The notes beneath the pieces were generated by a model, which saw only the letters and a list, made by a program, of their open reading frames with translations, was not told the DNA's origin and did no database searches. Positions 7,545 through 16,246 of a stretch of 64,000 nucleotides of DNA are shown here, piece by piece. The DNA is from Roseibium aggregatum IAM 12614. GTDB taxonomy: Bacteria > Pseudomonadota > Alphaproteobacteria > Rhizobiales > Stappiaceae. The stretch lies in assembly GCF_000168975.1 (NCBI RefSeq), contig NZ_AAUW01000011.1, positions 124,001 through 188,000 of the forward strand, written 5' to 3'. The stretch's first letter is position 1, and each line of letters starts with the position of its first letter. Both the position numbers and the translations under genes were made by a program.

Positions 7545-9764
7545 TCACCGCGCCCCGGTGGAAGCTCCATCCAGCGGCGCAGCTTTACCGGGCGATGCGG
7601 CAGCCAGCGCCGCCGGAACGTTTCCAGCCGGTGCGGCAGAGGCCTGCCGCGCGGCCCGCCTGCTGTTGTTTGGGATGTGCGCCTGCCACGCCCTGTCCCG
7701 AGCCCGGCCGACATTTGCCTGAAAGTCTTCCGTCAGCAAATGGCGCTTTCCGGTCTCGTCGTCATAGGTCAATGTCATGCGCGGGCCGTAGCCGTCCTCG
7801 TCCGCCGGGGCCTGCTGCCTGTCCCGGCCGGTCTTGTCATTTGGCATCAGATGCCATTTCGCAGCGCGCACCCCCTGTGCTTTCAGCAGGTCCTCAACGT
7901 CCTTGCGCACGTAACCATGGCCGTCTTTTTCAAGATCCGGATAGGCTGTCTCGACCGGATATTTCAATACGGTCCCTTCCGCCTCCGGCGCGAAGGCCGA
8001 AAGACCCCACATCTGCTTGAACCGGTAAATCGCATAGTCCCGGGCAGCCTCCTTGTGGCCACCCAGTTCGACATAGCTTTGCCTGAACAGCCTTTCGTAA
8101 TCCGCAAGCGCTTCCGCCTCTTCGGCGGCAGTTCTGCCGATCTGCCGATATCGGTCATAGGAACTTTTCCGGGCCAGATCAGCAGATGCAGCCAAACCGG
8201 CTGAGGCGTCAGCAACATCGGCCGCCGTTGTGGCACTCACGCCGTCCAGCTTGCCGGTGCCCACTTCGGCCCCAACTGCGCCGGCTCCAGACACGCTGCC
8301 CTCAGACACGCCGTTTTGGCGCGCCGCCTCAAAACCAGGGGCCAGAATGGCGGAAGAGCCTGGCAGAACCGGCTTCTCGCCCAATGGCACTTGCCCGCCA
8401 TCCATCAGGATGGTTTCAGAAGAAAGACTGCCGTCATCCAGCCGCGGCGCCGTAAGCGGCGCATCTGTCGCCGCCATCGGGGCCGCCGACAACAGTTGCC
8501 TGACTTGTTCCCGGCGCAGCTCTGCGTCTCTCGTCAGGGTGTCAGTCAATTCTTCGCGTGTTGCGCCGCGGTTTGCGGCCTGCTCCACGGCTCCGCCGGC
8601 CTCAATCGCGTTCTGTATCCCCTGCAGCGACTGCAAGGCCTCTTCCTCATCCTCGCTGCCGGCAAACGCCCAGTCGATTGCGCTGCCCACCGCGCCTGTC
8701 AGCGCGTCCCGGCCATAAACGTAGGCCCCAAATGCCTCCGATCCTTCGACGGTTGTAGCAATTTCGGCCATTTTCCGGATCACCAGGTTGTCCGGATAGG
8801 CTTCGCCATAAAGCTGGGTCAAGGCGATAATGTCGTCCAGATTGCCCAGAACGTCCCAGGCCTTTTTCAACGGCCCGACAGGCGTCAACGAAACGGCCAG
8901 GTCGAGGCCCGCCTCCGCCGCCATGGACTTCAGATCGTCCTCTGTAAACTCCAGCCCCAGCTCTCTTGCCGCCTGCGCAAACGGTATGTTCCGCTCGTCC
9001 GCACGTGCCTGAACCATTGAAAAAACCGGAACGGCTGCAAGACCAAGAACGAAAACCGGCGCGCCTCGACGGAACAAATTCGTCGCATGTTTGCCTATCT
9101 TAAGCGCCTGGGCGTGTTCAAAGTTGTCCGGCAAAACATACGTATGTTTTTCAAGCGGATGCGTCGTTACCCTCCTCCCCGGCTTTGCGGAAAGGTCGTA
9201 ACGACCGGAAGATATCCGATTGCGAAGGGCGGTGAACTTTTCTTTTGTAAAAGGCACATCCGGATGGGCACTCAGCCAAGTCAGAGCCGAGCGTGTGCTC
9301 AAACGGTCGAATTTCAATTGGTGCAGCGGGTGGTCTTCACCAAAATCATTGTCCAGCAGGTCTATGTCTCTCCCGATCACTTCAAAATCGTATGTGTCCC
9401 TGTTCCGTCACATGAATTTGCGAATCGACATATCGGCCACTTCGCCGCCGCTCTCGTACCGCTTTCCTTCGGGATCGAACAGTTCTTCCTCTGGCTTGCC
9501 TGTTTCCTGGTCAATTCCCTCCACCGGATCGATTTCCACGATGCGGTGAGCATTCTCGTCCAGCCATCGTTGAAGGATCTTTCCCCTGCGGCTTTCCCAC
9601 TCTTTGGCCTTTATCAGCTCGGCTTGAAAATCCCCGCTGAAGAAAAACTTGTCACCCCGGTTCGCGATCGCATTCAAACCCTGAACCGGGTACTCTCCAG
9701 ATCCCACTCTTCCGATAAATGTCAGAATTTCGGAGGCATCAAGGAGAATAACCTTCTCTTTCAT
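7545..9764 (-). pseudogene. PIN-like/ejection protein interrupted by one in-frame TGA
   Basis: A 740-codon frame with a single TGA at 9408-9410. Before it lie 118 residues (VILLDASEI, AELIKAKEW, GGEVADMSIRKFM); after it the same frame runs on as RNRDTYDFEVIGRDIDLLD and for 600 more residues. Rejoined, residues 1-135 look like a PIN ribonuclease domain, with acidic residues near positions 9, 46, 110 and 127-129. Then come a hydrophobic segment (PVFVLGLAAVPVF), an Ala-rich middle, and a C-terminal module (HKEAARDYAIYRFKQMWG, LKYPVETAYP, GYVRKDVEDLL) typical of podovirus internal or ejected proteins. A GTG at 9380 could restart translation without the intact PIN domain. Nonsense mutation, readthrough and sequencing error are all possible. 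It is coupled to the 189-aa gene by ATGA. Confidence 0.7.
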
Positions 9765-10297
9765 TTCGCCCCCTTGTCTGAAAAGGCGATATCCGTCGAA
9801 TGCTCTTTTTCAGCGTAAGCCCGGGTCTCCGGAGCCGCCAGGGATGGAAGCTCTCCGATCGCAACCCTGTAGGCTAAGCGCCGGCCGGGATCGAGGTTAC
9901 CGTCATAGGGGATCTGCGTTTTCATCGCATACCAGCGTTCGAAGTCGTAGATGGTTTCGTTGTCCGCCCACGGGCAAAGCTCATCGAACCCCTCATCATC
10001 CCGGCCGAAATCCGGATTGGCAGTCAGATAATCGAGCCAAGCTTCCGACCGCTTCATCACCTCAAGAATTTCCGGGTGCGTGAGGTGCAATCCACCAAAA
10101 TGAAGGAGTGTTTCATATGGCAATTTGGGTGCCCGGGGTCTTGTTGGGCTCCACGAACTGTATTTGTCGAAAAAGGCCCTGCCTTCTTCCGTTTTCTCAA
10201 ATGCCGCCAGCTCTTCCCGCCAGCCGGTAATATCTTCAAAATCCGCCATGGGTCCTGCGTCCAAATCCCCTAAAAAATGTTCATTCTTTGTTCCCAT
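9761..10297 (-). CDS. Hypothetical phage-region protein coupled to the PIN-like gene
   Basis: About 178 residues from ATG 10297. The start is uncertain: TTG 10330 and ATG 10249 (GCAGGA nearby) are alternatives. The protein is acidic, soluble and rich in Trp/Tyr (WREELAAFEKTEEGRAFFDKY, PWADNETIYDFERWYAMK), with no signal peptide or membrane segment. I do not recognise a family. It overlaps the next gene by 4 bp (ATGA), so the two are probably made together. Its partner's N-terminus looks like a PIN nuclease, so an antitoxin or chaperone role is conceivable but unsupported by motifs. Confidence 0.6.
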   Translation of the reverse strand: MGTKNEHFLGDLDAGPMADFEDITGWREELAAFEKTEEGRAFFDKYSSWSPTRPRAPKLPYETLLHFGGLHLTHPEILEVMKRSEAWLDYLTANPDFGRDDEGFDELCPWADNETIYDFERWYAMKTQIPYDGNLDPGRRLAYRVAIGELPSLAAPETRAYAEKEHSTDIAFSDKGAK

Positions 10298-10474
10298 CAG
10301 AATTGTGGTTGATCCAGTGAATTTTTGCAACCTGCCGCTGGAGCTTTCCTGAAGGCTTCCCTTGCCGCGGCCCTGGCTATCGTTTCTCTTCGACCGATGC
10401 TGCTGGTAATGCCCCCGCCTGACCGGCCAAAGCAGGCAGGGTCAGGCAGGCAGGGGCTCTTGCTGCAGCTCAGC

Positions 10475-10873
10475 TCATGAATTACCGGTTGCCAGCTCAA
10501 AACCTTCGTCGATCCAGCCGGTAACGCCACCTGCCATGATCTTCACCGGGCGGCCCAGTTCCGCAAGCCGCAACGCCCCCCGTGCGGCACCGTTGCAATG
10601 CGGGCCGGCGCAATAGGTCACGAACAGCGTCTCTTCCGGCCACCTGGCCATCTTGGAACGGATGATCTTGCCGTGGGGAAGGTTGATCGCGCCGGGCACA
10701 TGGCCTTTTTCGAACAGCGCCGGACTGCGCACATCCAGCAACACAAAGCCAGGCTCGCCCTGAAGGGCGTCGTGCACATCCCAGCAATCGGCCTCGAAGG
10801 TAAATTCAGCGGCAAAATGTTCCTTGGCGAGATCGCTCGGTGCGGCTGGAACAGCGGTGACATTGTTGGTCAT
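10475..10873 (-). CDS. Single-domain rhodanese (sulfurtransferase)
   Basis: 132 residues from ATG 10873, with AGGAGA upstream. One rhodanese domain: LLDVRSPALFEKGHVPGAINLPHG at about residues 45-68 and the active-site loop TYCAGPHCNGAARGA, with the catalytic Cys in YCAGP, then GGVTGWIDEGF. It would transfer sulfane sulfur via a cysteine persulfide. It diverges from the FtrA-like regulator, a pairing common in proteobacterial chromosomes and out of place inside a phage structural operon, so I treat it as part of an acquired cassette. Confidence 0.85.
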   Translation of the reverse strand: MTNNVTAVPAAPSDLAKEHFAAEFTFEADCWDVHDALQGEPGFVLLDVRSPALFEKGHVPGAINLPHGKIIRSKMARWPEETLFVTYCAGPHCNGAARGALRLAELGRPVKIMAGGVTGWIDEGFELATGNS

Positions 10874-10952
10874 GAAGGTCTCCTTTCCCGCTGTTTGTCG
10901 CCGTCTGAACGCCGATTGGCAATTGGCATGATTGACTATATACGTAAACATC

Positions 10953-11957
10953 ATGACAAAAAATACGTCCCCTCAAACCACTGCCCCCTCCGCGCCGGAA
11001 GGCCCGCTTGTCGTCGCCCTTCTCTACGACGGGCTTTGCACGTTCGAGTTCGGTATCGTCGCGGAGATATTCGGTCTGGCCCGCCCCGAATTCGGCGCCG
11101 ACTGGTACCGCTTCGCCAGTTGCCCGGTCGAGGAAGGCCCCTTACGCGCCCATGGCGGCCTCACACTCGTGCCAGACCATGGCCCGGAACGCATAGCCGA
11201 GGCGGACATCATCGTCGTGCCCGGCTGGAAAGGGGCGGATTGCCCGGTTCCCCAATCGCTTGCCGACCGGCTTTGCGAGGCACACAGCCGGGGCGCGCGG
11301 CTCGTGTCCATCTGCTCCGGTGCGTTCGTACTGGCAGCCACCGGTCTGCTCGACGGTCGCTCCGCCACCACCCATTGGCGCTACGCGGAAAAGCTGCGCG
11401 AGCGGCACCCCGCCGTCACCGTCGACGAGGCCTCGCTCTACCGTCAGGAAAACCGGATCTACACGTCTGCGGGCAGCGCCGCCGGCATCGATCTGATGAT
11501 CGAGATCATCCGCCAGGATTACGGAACCGACAAGGCCAACTCCGTTGCGCGCCGCCTCGTCGTTCCCGCCCACCGCACCGGCGACCAGGCTCAGTTCCTG
11601 GAACGCCCCGTCGCTCATCGCGGGGGCAGCGAAATCGCACCGGTTCTGGAGCGGGTCAGGCAGGCGCTGCAGACGGCCTGGACCATTGAATCCATGGCAG
11701 CCCTCTGCCGCCTCAGCCCGCGCACCTTCCAGCGCCGCTTCACCGAAGCAACGGGACTGACGCCGGGCGAGTGGCTGGTTCAGGAGCGTCTGGAGGCCGC
11801 CAAGGAGATCCTCAGCCGGGGTGACGACGACATGGAAACGATCGCGGCCCGCGTCGGTTTCGGCAGCGCCCACGCGCTCCGCCACCATTTCCGCAAGAAA
11901 CTCGGCCTGCGCCCGACCGACTACCGCATCCGCTTCGCCGCCCGCTCCCCCGTCTAG
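10953..11957 (+). CDS. ftrA: FtrA/GlxA-type AraC family transcriptional regulator
   Basis: 334 residues from ATG 10953. The N-terminal half is a DJ-1/PfpI (GATase1-like) domain (VVALLYDGLCTFEFG; nucleophile-elbow-like VSICSGAFVLAATGLL). The C-terminal half has two AraC helix-turn-helix motifs (MAALCRLSPRTFQRRFTEAT and VGFGSAHALRHHFRKKLG). Such proteins activate small metabolic or stress operons in response to unknown ligands. A TATATACG -10-like box about 14 nt before the ATG and no ribosome-binding site suggest a leaderless mRNA. It shares the 10874-10952 promoter region with the rhodanese gene, its likely target. Confidence 0.85.
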   Translation: MTKNTSPQTTAPSAPEGPLVVALLYDGLCTFEFGIVAEIFGLARPEFGADWYRFASCPVEEGPLRAHGGLTLVPDHGPERIAEADIIVVPGWKGADCPVPQSLADRLCEAHSRGARLVSICSGAFVLAATGLLDGRSATTHWRYAEKLRERHPAVTVDEASLYRQENRIYTSAGSAAGIDLMIEIIRQDYGTDKANSVARRLVVPAHRTGDQAQFLERPVAHRGGSEIAPVLERVRQALQTAWTIESMAALCRLSPRTFQRRFTEATGLTPGEWLVQERLEAAKEILSRGDDDMETIAARVGFGSAHALRHHFRKKLGLRPTDYRIRFAARSPV

Positions 11958-11971
11958 CCGTGGCATGAAAC

Positions 11972-12589
11972 CTAGACTGTCTGCAGATACTTCTGCAGCT
12001 TCTCGCGCTGCGGATAGTCGGCCAGAAAGTTGTCCGAGTTCACCTGAAACGTGCCGTCCGCTGTCACCACCGTGCCGCCCGGTTTGAAATGCGCCGCGCA
12101 GAAAAACGGTAAGCCGGGCTTCTTCAGGTCCCACTGCAGAAAACCGCCGCCCATGGGATATTGATCGCGAGGGGCCAGATGCTCGTCATGCCGGATCGTG
12201 GGCATGACCTTTACCAGCCGCTTCGGCCCGGTCACGGTTGCAAGGCTCAGAGCGCGGGTCTGCAGATCGCGGTATCCCGCAGCGCCGCGGTCCGCCAGGA
12301 TGCCGTCATGCACGGCCGCGCGCCGCCGGTCCGCCTCCTGCGTTTCCTCCGGCAGGCCATACCGCCCGCCTGATCGCAAGGTCGTGCCTTGAAACTCGAA
12401 CACTTCCGGCAGCGGCAAGTGCTTGAGGACCAGCAGCTTGAACCCCTGGTCCAGGCGGCCCCTGTGATAACCGATGTTTTCCTCGGTCCTGCGATAGTCG
12501 GACAGAACGATCGCATTCAGTTGAGAGATATTGCCTGCGAAATGTTTCGTCATCTGCCCGACGGGCAGATCATCCTTGGGTGAAGACAA
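11972..12589 (-). CDS. Hypothetical protein convergent with the FtrA-like gene
   Basis: About 205 residues if translation begins at TTG 12589, which has GGAGG seven bases upstream; ATG 12553 is an alternative with no ribosome-binding site. Soluble, basic-to-neutral, no signal peptide or membrane segments. The C-terminal half (VKVMPTIRHDEH, YPMGGGFLQWDLKK, FKPGGTVVTADGTFQ) looks like a folded enzymatic or binding domain, but I recognise no family. It lies between the FtrA-like gene and the virion GNAT gene and may be cargo or a phage gene. Confidence 0.6.
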   Translation of the reverse strand: MSSPKDDLPVGQMTKHFAGNISQLNAIVLSDYRRTEENIGYHRGRLDQGFKLLVLKHLPLPEVFEFQGTTLRSGGRYGLPEETQEADRRRAAVHDGILADRGAAGYRDLQTRALSLATVTGPKRLVKVMPTIRHDEHLAPRDQYPMGGGFLQWDLKKPGLPFFCAAHFKPGGTVVTADGTFQVNSDNFLADYPQREKLQKYLQTV

Positions 12590-12663
12590 GGCTGAGCCTC
12601 CAGATAAAAACGTCAAAATTGCAATGGCCGGACGCTACCAGCCTTCCCGGTTTCGAACAACGC

Positions 12664-13230
12664 TCATGGCCGCTTGTCCCCCCTTACCCAGGCATAGACA
12701 TAAAAGTCCTCCCCGCCTCGGCCATAGGCCCTCAGCCGCCCTTCGCGTGTTGCGCCCAGCGCCTCGATCCAGCCATGGGCAATGTCGTGATCGTCCAGGG
12801 TGATCACCTGCAGCCGCCGGCAATCCCGCTCCACAGTCTCCCGGATTTCCAGCAAGTGTCGTGTGATCGCCGGCACACATCGGCGGAATCGATCCGTGCC
12901 GAAGGCCCAGGCCTGCCAATGATCCGGATCGAAGGCGGACGCCTGGCTGAAGCCATAGGCTGCCGCTGGCTGGCCGTCGTACCAGAGCGACCACACCATG
13001 CACGGCACGGCCGTCTGCAGCGCGCAGGCCGCCAGCGCCCTTGTGTCCCACTCCTTCCACAGACAGGCGATTTCGCGCAGGTCCTGATCCCGCATGTTGG
13101 CCGCGATGAAGCTGGCATCCCGCAGGCAAAGGTCGCGGATCAGAAACCGTCCAGCGGGTCGCCCAGTGGCGCCATCCGGCTTTCGGCTCCGGTTTTCAGA
13201 ACCTTCTTCAGCTCCGCTTTCTGCTTCCAT
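12664..13230 (-). CDS. Phage GNAT-like protein (T7 gp13-type internal virion protein)
   Basis: 188 residues. A GNAT fold is suggested by RFLIRDLCLRDASFIAANMRD at about residues 28-48, AAYGFSQASAF, and the QVITLDDHDIAHGWIEALGA C-terminal part. Similar proteins follow terminase genes in podoviruses and are annotated as gp13-like internal virion or acetyltransferase proteins; whether they acetylate anything is unknown. The acetyl-CoA loop is not clearly conserved. The first 29 residues overlap the terminase 3' end in another frame; ATG 13095 would delete the first beta strand, so a start at or before the terminase stop is more likely. Confidence 0.7.
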   Translation of the reverse strand: MEAESGAEEGSENRSRKPDGATGRPAGRFLIRDLCLRDASFIAANMRDQDLREIACLWKEWDTRALAACALQTAVPCMVWSLWYDGQPAAAYGFSQASAFDPDHWQAWAFGTDRFRRCVPAITRHLLEIRETVERDCRRLQVITLDDHDIAHGWIEALGATREGRLRAYGRGGEDFYVYAWVRGDKRP

Positions 13231-14720
13231 CCCAATGCCTCGACAATTGCATCCGCCTCGTCCGGGGAAGAGCCCAGCCGGTCCTTGATCTCTTCCTTGC
13301 TCTCAATCAGAATTTTCCCGTTTCGCATCTTCCAGCGATGCGCCGTCAACTGCGCCTTCACCGTCGCCGAACGCCGGATTGCCAGCCCCAGCCCGCTCTT
13401 GGGGTGCAAGGCTTCGCGCAAGCGCCAGTAAAGTTCGGCGCGCAAGTTGTAGAACGGGATCCTGCTGTCCTTTGCGCGCTCGCCCGACTGGGCGGAGAAG
13501 ACGCATTTTTCCGCCGGAATGTTGTTTTCCCGCTTCAGGAATCCAACCGTGTCCCCGCCCCAGCCGCCGGTGCAGTCCACCACGATCATCGCATTGTCGC
13601 GCCGCTCGCGGATGATCAGCGAACCGACATCGGCACCGTCCTTCGTGTCGGTCCCCTTGCGCACGATGTTGGTCTCAAAGCGCCGGCCATGCAGCGGCTG
13701 CAGCACCGTCCGGTCCTTGCCGCCCTGGGCAACATCCACGGCAAGCACCGTCATCGGTTCGTCCCGATCGATGCCCTGGTCGTATCGCTCGAAGGCAAGG
13801 TCCACCCAGTCGGACGGGATCACCTGCCACTCGTGGTCCTGTCGGGCCGCCAGAAAGTCTCCGGTCTTCAGCGCCGTGCGCATCGGCTCGGGCATCTGGT
13901 CAAGCTGGGCGTCGTAGTCCGTTCCCAGAAAGCGGTTGTCCTGCCGACGTGCCGGAATGAAGGTCCGGCTCTTCGGCGTGCGGATCTCGCCTTCAATCTC
14001 AACCGGCTCCGGCCCGTCCACCCACACCGTGCGAATGGCATCGCCCTCGTCGATGAACACCGCCCACAGCATCTCTCCCGGCTGCACCTTGCCGTAGAGC
14101 GGATGCAGCGGATCGAGCCAGGGCGCGAACCAGTCGCTCAGGTAATCCCCCTGCCCGCCCAGTGGCGGATTGGTGGCGATCAACCCGCGGCAGCGCTGTC
14201 CCTTCCGTGTCGTGCGCAGCCAGCCGAGCACGAAGATGATCTTGCGCGGGTCCATCTGCGCCCCTTCATCGAAGGCCTTCAGGTCATGGTCACGGCCCTG
14301 CCAGTCCTCTTCCGCGCCCGGCAGACCCAGGTGGCCAAATTCGATCAGCCGTTCGTCGGGCCCGGTCCACCTTGGCGGGTTGCCTGAAATCTTGCCCATG
14401 CCCGCCTGGCGCATCAGCGCGTTCATGCGTTCGGTCAAGCCCTTCAGGGACTTGAGCGACTGGCGGAAAATCGCCACCTTGTGGTGGGCAAACAGCGCCA
14501 GTCCGGCAATCAGGTCCGTCTTGCCGCCGCCCGCCGCGCCGCCGTAAAGCGTCAGATCGGCTTCGGAGAAATAACCTTCCGTCTGCGGTCCGGCCTGAGG
14601 CCGCCAGACGGAAAACTGGTCCAGCACGCCCGCCTCATCCAGTTGTTTCTGCAAGGCAACCCGCTCGTCCGCGGGCATCTGGTCGATGTGGTCAATCAGC
14701 GTTTCGAGGGCCGTCGCCAT
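13140..14720 (-). CDS. terL: Phage terminase large subunit
   Basis: 526 residues. The N-terminal ATPase has Walker A LYGGAAGGGKTDL at residues 58-70 and Walker B with catalytic Glu in DLKAFDEGAQM (about 147-156). The C-terminal RNase H-like nuclease starts with MTVLAVDVAQGGKDRTV (about 323-339) and has further acidic residues in MIVVDCTGGWGG. It cuts concatemeric DNA and drives packaging through the portal. It overlaps the small subunit gene by 29 bp. The motor looks intact, so this part of the prophage is not obviously decayed. Confidence 0.93.
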   Translation of the reverse strand: MATALETLIDHIDQMPADERVALQKQLDEAGVLDQFSVWRPQAGPQTEGYFSEADLTLYGGAAGGGKTDLIAGLALFAHHKVAIFRQSLKSLKGLTERMNALMRQAGMGKISGNPPRWTGPDERLIEFGHLGLPGAEEDWQGRDHDLKAFDEGAQMDPRKIIFVLGWLRTTRKGQRCRGLIATNPPLGGQGDYLSDWFAPWLDPLHPLYGKVQPGEMLWAVFIDEGDAIRTVWVDGPEPVEIEGEIRTPKSRTFIPARRQDNRFLGTDYDAQLDQMPEPMRTALKTGDFLAARQDHEWQVIPSDWVDLAFERYDQGIDRDEPMTVLAVDVAQGGKDRTVLQPLHGRRFETNIVRKGTDTKDGADVGSLIIRERRDNAMIVVDCTGGWGGDTVGFLKRENNIPAEKCVFSAQSGERAKDSRIPFYNLRAELYWRLREALHPKSGLGLAIRRSATVKAQLTAHRWKMRNGKILIESKEEIKDRLGSSPDEADAIVEALGWKQKAELKKVLKTGAESRMAPLGDPLDGF

Positions 14721-15174
14721 CCTTTGGCATATCCTTTCCGGTCAGCAATGCCATCACGCCCAGAGCAATTTCCTCCGAGCTGCGCGGTTTCAATGTCTCG
14801 AGTGTCTGGCTGTCTTCCGGCCCGCTCCAGACCGGCCAGGCTTCCGGCTCCGTCCGGTCCCGCCAGCCGGCGCGGTTCTTCATGGCAAAGGTCCAGGCAC
14901 TGGCGTTGAATTTCGCCAGTTCTCCCCTGGCGCCGTCCTTGCCGATCCGCTCCCATTCCAGAAGGCCGCGCCGCGCGGCCTCTTCCAGCTTTGCGGGCGG
15001 AAAGTCCTCGGGAAATTGTTCGGCGTAATAGCGGATCGTCCGGCCGTCGGCGTCCGGGAAACTGTCGATCGAATATCCGGCGGCAATATGCGCGCAAAAC
15101 TCCGCGCACACTTTCCGGCGCGCTCTGGCCGTCGGCCACCTCAGCGCGCTGCCGCCCCCTTCTGGCAAAGTCAT
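14692..15174 (-). CDS. terS: Phage terminase small subunit
   Basis: 160 residues from ATG 15174 (AGGAA upstream; GTG 15183 is too close to it). The helix-turn-helix region YSIDSFPDADGRTIRYYAEQ (about residues 33-52) and the KLEEAARRGLLEWERIGKDGA stretch are typical of podovirus small terminases, which bind the pac/cos region and hand DNA to the large subunit. It begins the packaging-structural operon. Its upstream region carries repeat element copy 2 and a broken small frame. Confidence 0.8.
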   Translation of the reverse strand: MTLPEGGGSALRWPTARARRKVCAEFCAHIAAGYSIDSFPDADGRTIRYYAEQFPEDFPPAKLEEAARRGLLEWERIGKDGARGELAKFNASAWTFAMKNRAGWRDRTEPEAWPVWSGPEDSQTLETLKPRSSEEIALGVMALLTGKDMPKDGDGPRNAD

Positions 15175-15210
15175 GGGTCGCACTTTCCTGCAAGTCGTCT
15201 GGAGGTCAGT

Positions 15211-15433
15211 TCAAGACACGGTCCGCGGCTTCCCCATCGCCGGTCCTTGGCCCCGGCGTTCGAAGCACCAGATGCAAAAAGCCTGCGCCTCGCTGAAATC
15301 GTCTTTGGCTTTGGGAAGAAGCGTAAAACCGGTACCAGGCCTCTTGGGCACACTGATCCACGGTAAAATAAGGAAGCCCCTTTTTGCCCGGTTTTGTCGA
15401 AGCTGTCCACGTCGCCCGAATGTCTGAAGCCAC
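15211..15433 (-). pseudogene. Possible frameshifted small phage gene before terS
   Basis: Two minus-strand frames each look protein-like over half the interval. Frame one gives YFTVDQCAQEAWYRFYASS; after one extra base near 15300 another frame gives KDDFSEAQAFCIWCFERRG and ends at 15211. Joined, they would make a plausible 70-residue Cys/Trp-rich protein. Neither frame is convincing over its whole length. A sequencing error, a real frameshift or chance remain possible. Confidence 0.3.
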
Positions 15434-15467
15434 TGTTTAGGCACAGCTTTTCGAAAAGCCGTGCTCC
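15391..15467 (-). repeat. Late-operon repeat element, copy 2
   Basis: Related to 7419-7494 (see that entry for shared blocks), lying about 220 bp upstream of the terS start on the minus strand. The palindrome is less perfect here (GTCTGAA against TTTAGGC). Confidence 0.45.
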
Positions 15468-15787
15468 AACGCGGGATTATCGACTGGCCCACGTTGTGCG
15501 CATCTGGTCAGTTTTTTTCAGCTCTTGCCGGAAAAATGCGCGCCCTGCCACTCTCCTGGGCATGCTTTTCCAATGTCTCGGGGGTTTGGAAAAAGGGCGG
15601 CGGAAATCTGGACCCACAGCGCTTGCGCAGAACCGATTGCGGCACTGTTTTTCGCGAGATCGGCTCAACGATCACCTTCGATCTTTGCCGAACAATGGCA
15701 GATTGCCGGTTGTCTGAATGGTCCGGCAATCTGGTTATTGGCTAGGGTGCCGCGTTTAAATGGAAAAATCCTGCATCGCGATTTGCT
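15468..15787. other. Intergenic stretch between the early genes and the packaging operon
   Basis: 320 bp without a supported gene. It separates the DUF6362-like gene from repeat copy 2 and terS. A late promoter is expected here or within the repeat, but I see no clear consensus. Confidence 0.35.
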
Positions 15788-16159
15788 CTAGTTGAGCGCT
15801 TCCAGCTTTTCGGCCAGCCGGCGCAGCACCACCTTGTTGCGGCTGGTAACCGTCGAGCGTTTCCAGCCGTATTTCTCGCAGATCCGCGAAAACTTGCCAC
15901 CGCCCGCCTTGCACATCACTTCAAACTGCAGTGCCCGGCGCGCGTCCGGGTCCTCGATCAGGGAGAACCAGGTAATTGCTTCTTCGGCCTGGCTGATCAT
16001 GCGGGGTGAATAGATACGTCGGCGTTTGGCAACCTTGCCTTGGCATTCAGGCCAACTGGCCAGAACAGCGCGCGGTCCATCGCCCTTGCCGGTCGCCGCA
16101 ACAACTTCGACAGCCTCCATCAGCCGGGCCAGGATCTGGTCAGGTGCACTCGTTTCCAT
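15788..16159 (-). CDS. DUF6362-like phage protein with C-terminal HTH
   Basis: 123 residues from ATG 16159 (GAAGAG upstream). RRRIYSPRMISQAEEAITWF and DPDARRALQFEVMCKAGG precede a helix-turn-helix-like end, FSRICEKYGWKRSTVTSRNK, which could recognise DNA. Similar proteins sit next to terminase genes in alphaproteobacterial phages and are annotated DUF6362, as I recall. A role as late-gene regulator is inferred from its place just before the packaging operon. Confidence 0.6.
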   Translation of the reverse strand: METSAPDQILARLMEAVEVVAATGKGDGPRAVLASWPECQGKVAKRRRIYSPRMISQAEEAITWFSLIEDPDARRALQFEVMCKAGGGKFSRICEKYGWKRSTVTSRNKVVLRRLAEKLEALN

Positions 16160-16246
16160 ACCATCGCTCTTCAAACTGTAGGTGAAACAGAACCGCACGG
16201 CGTAAGTCCCTTCCGTGCGGCATCACAGGCGCGCCCGAGGGCCTCG

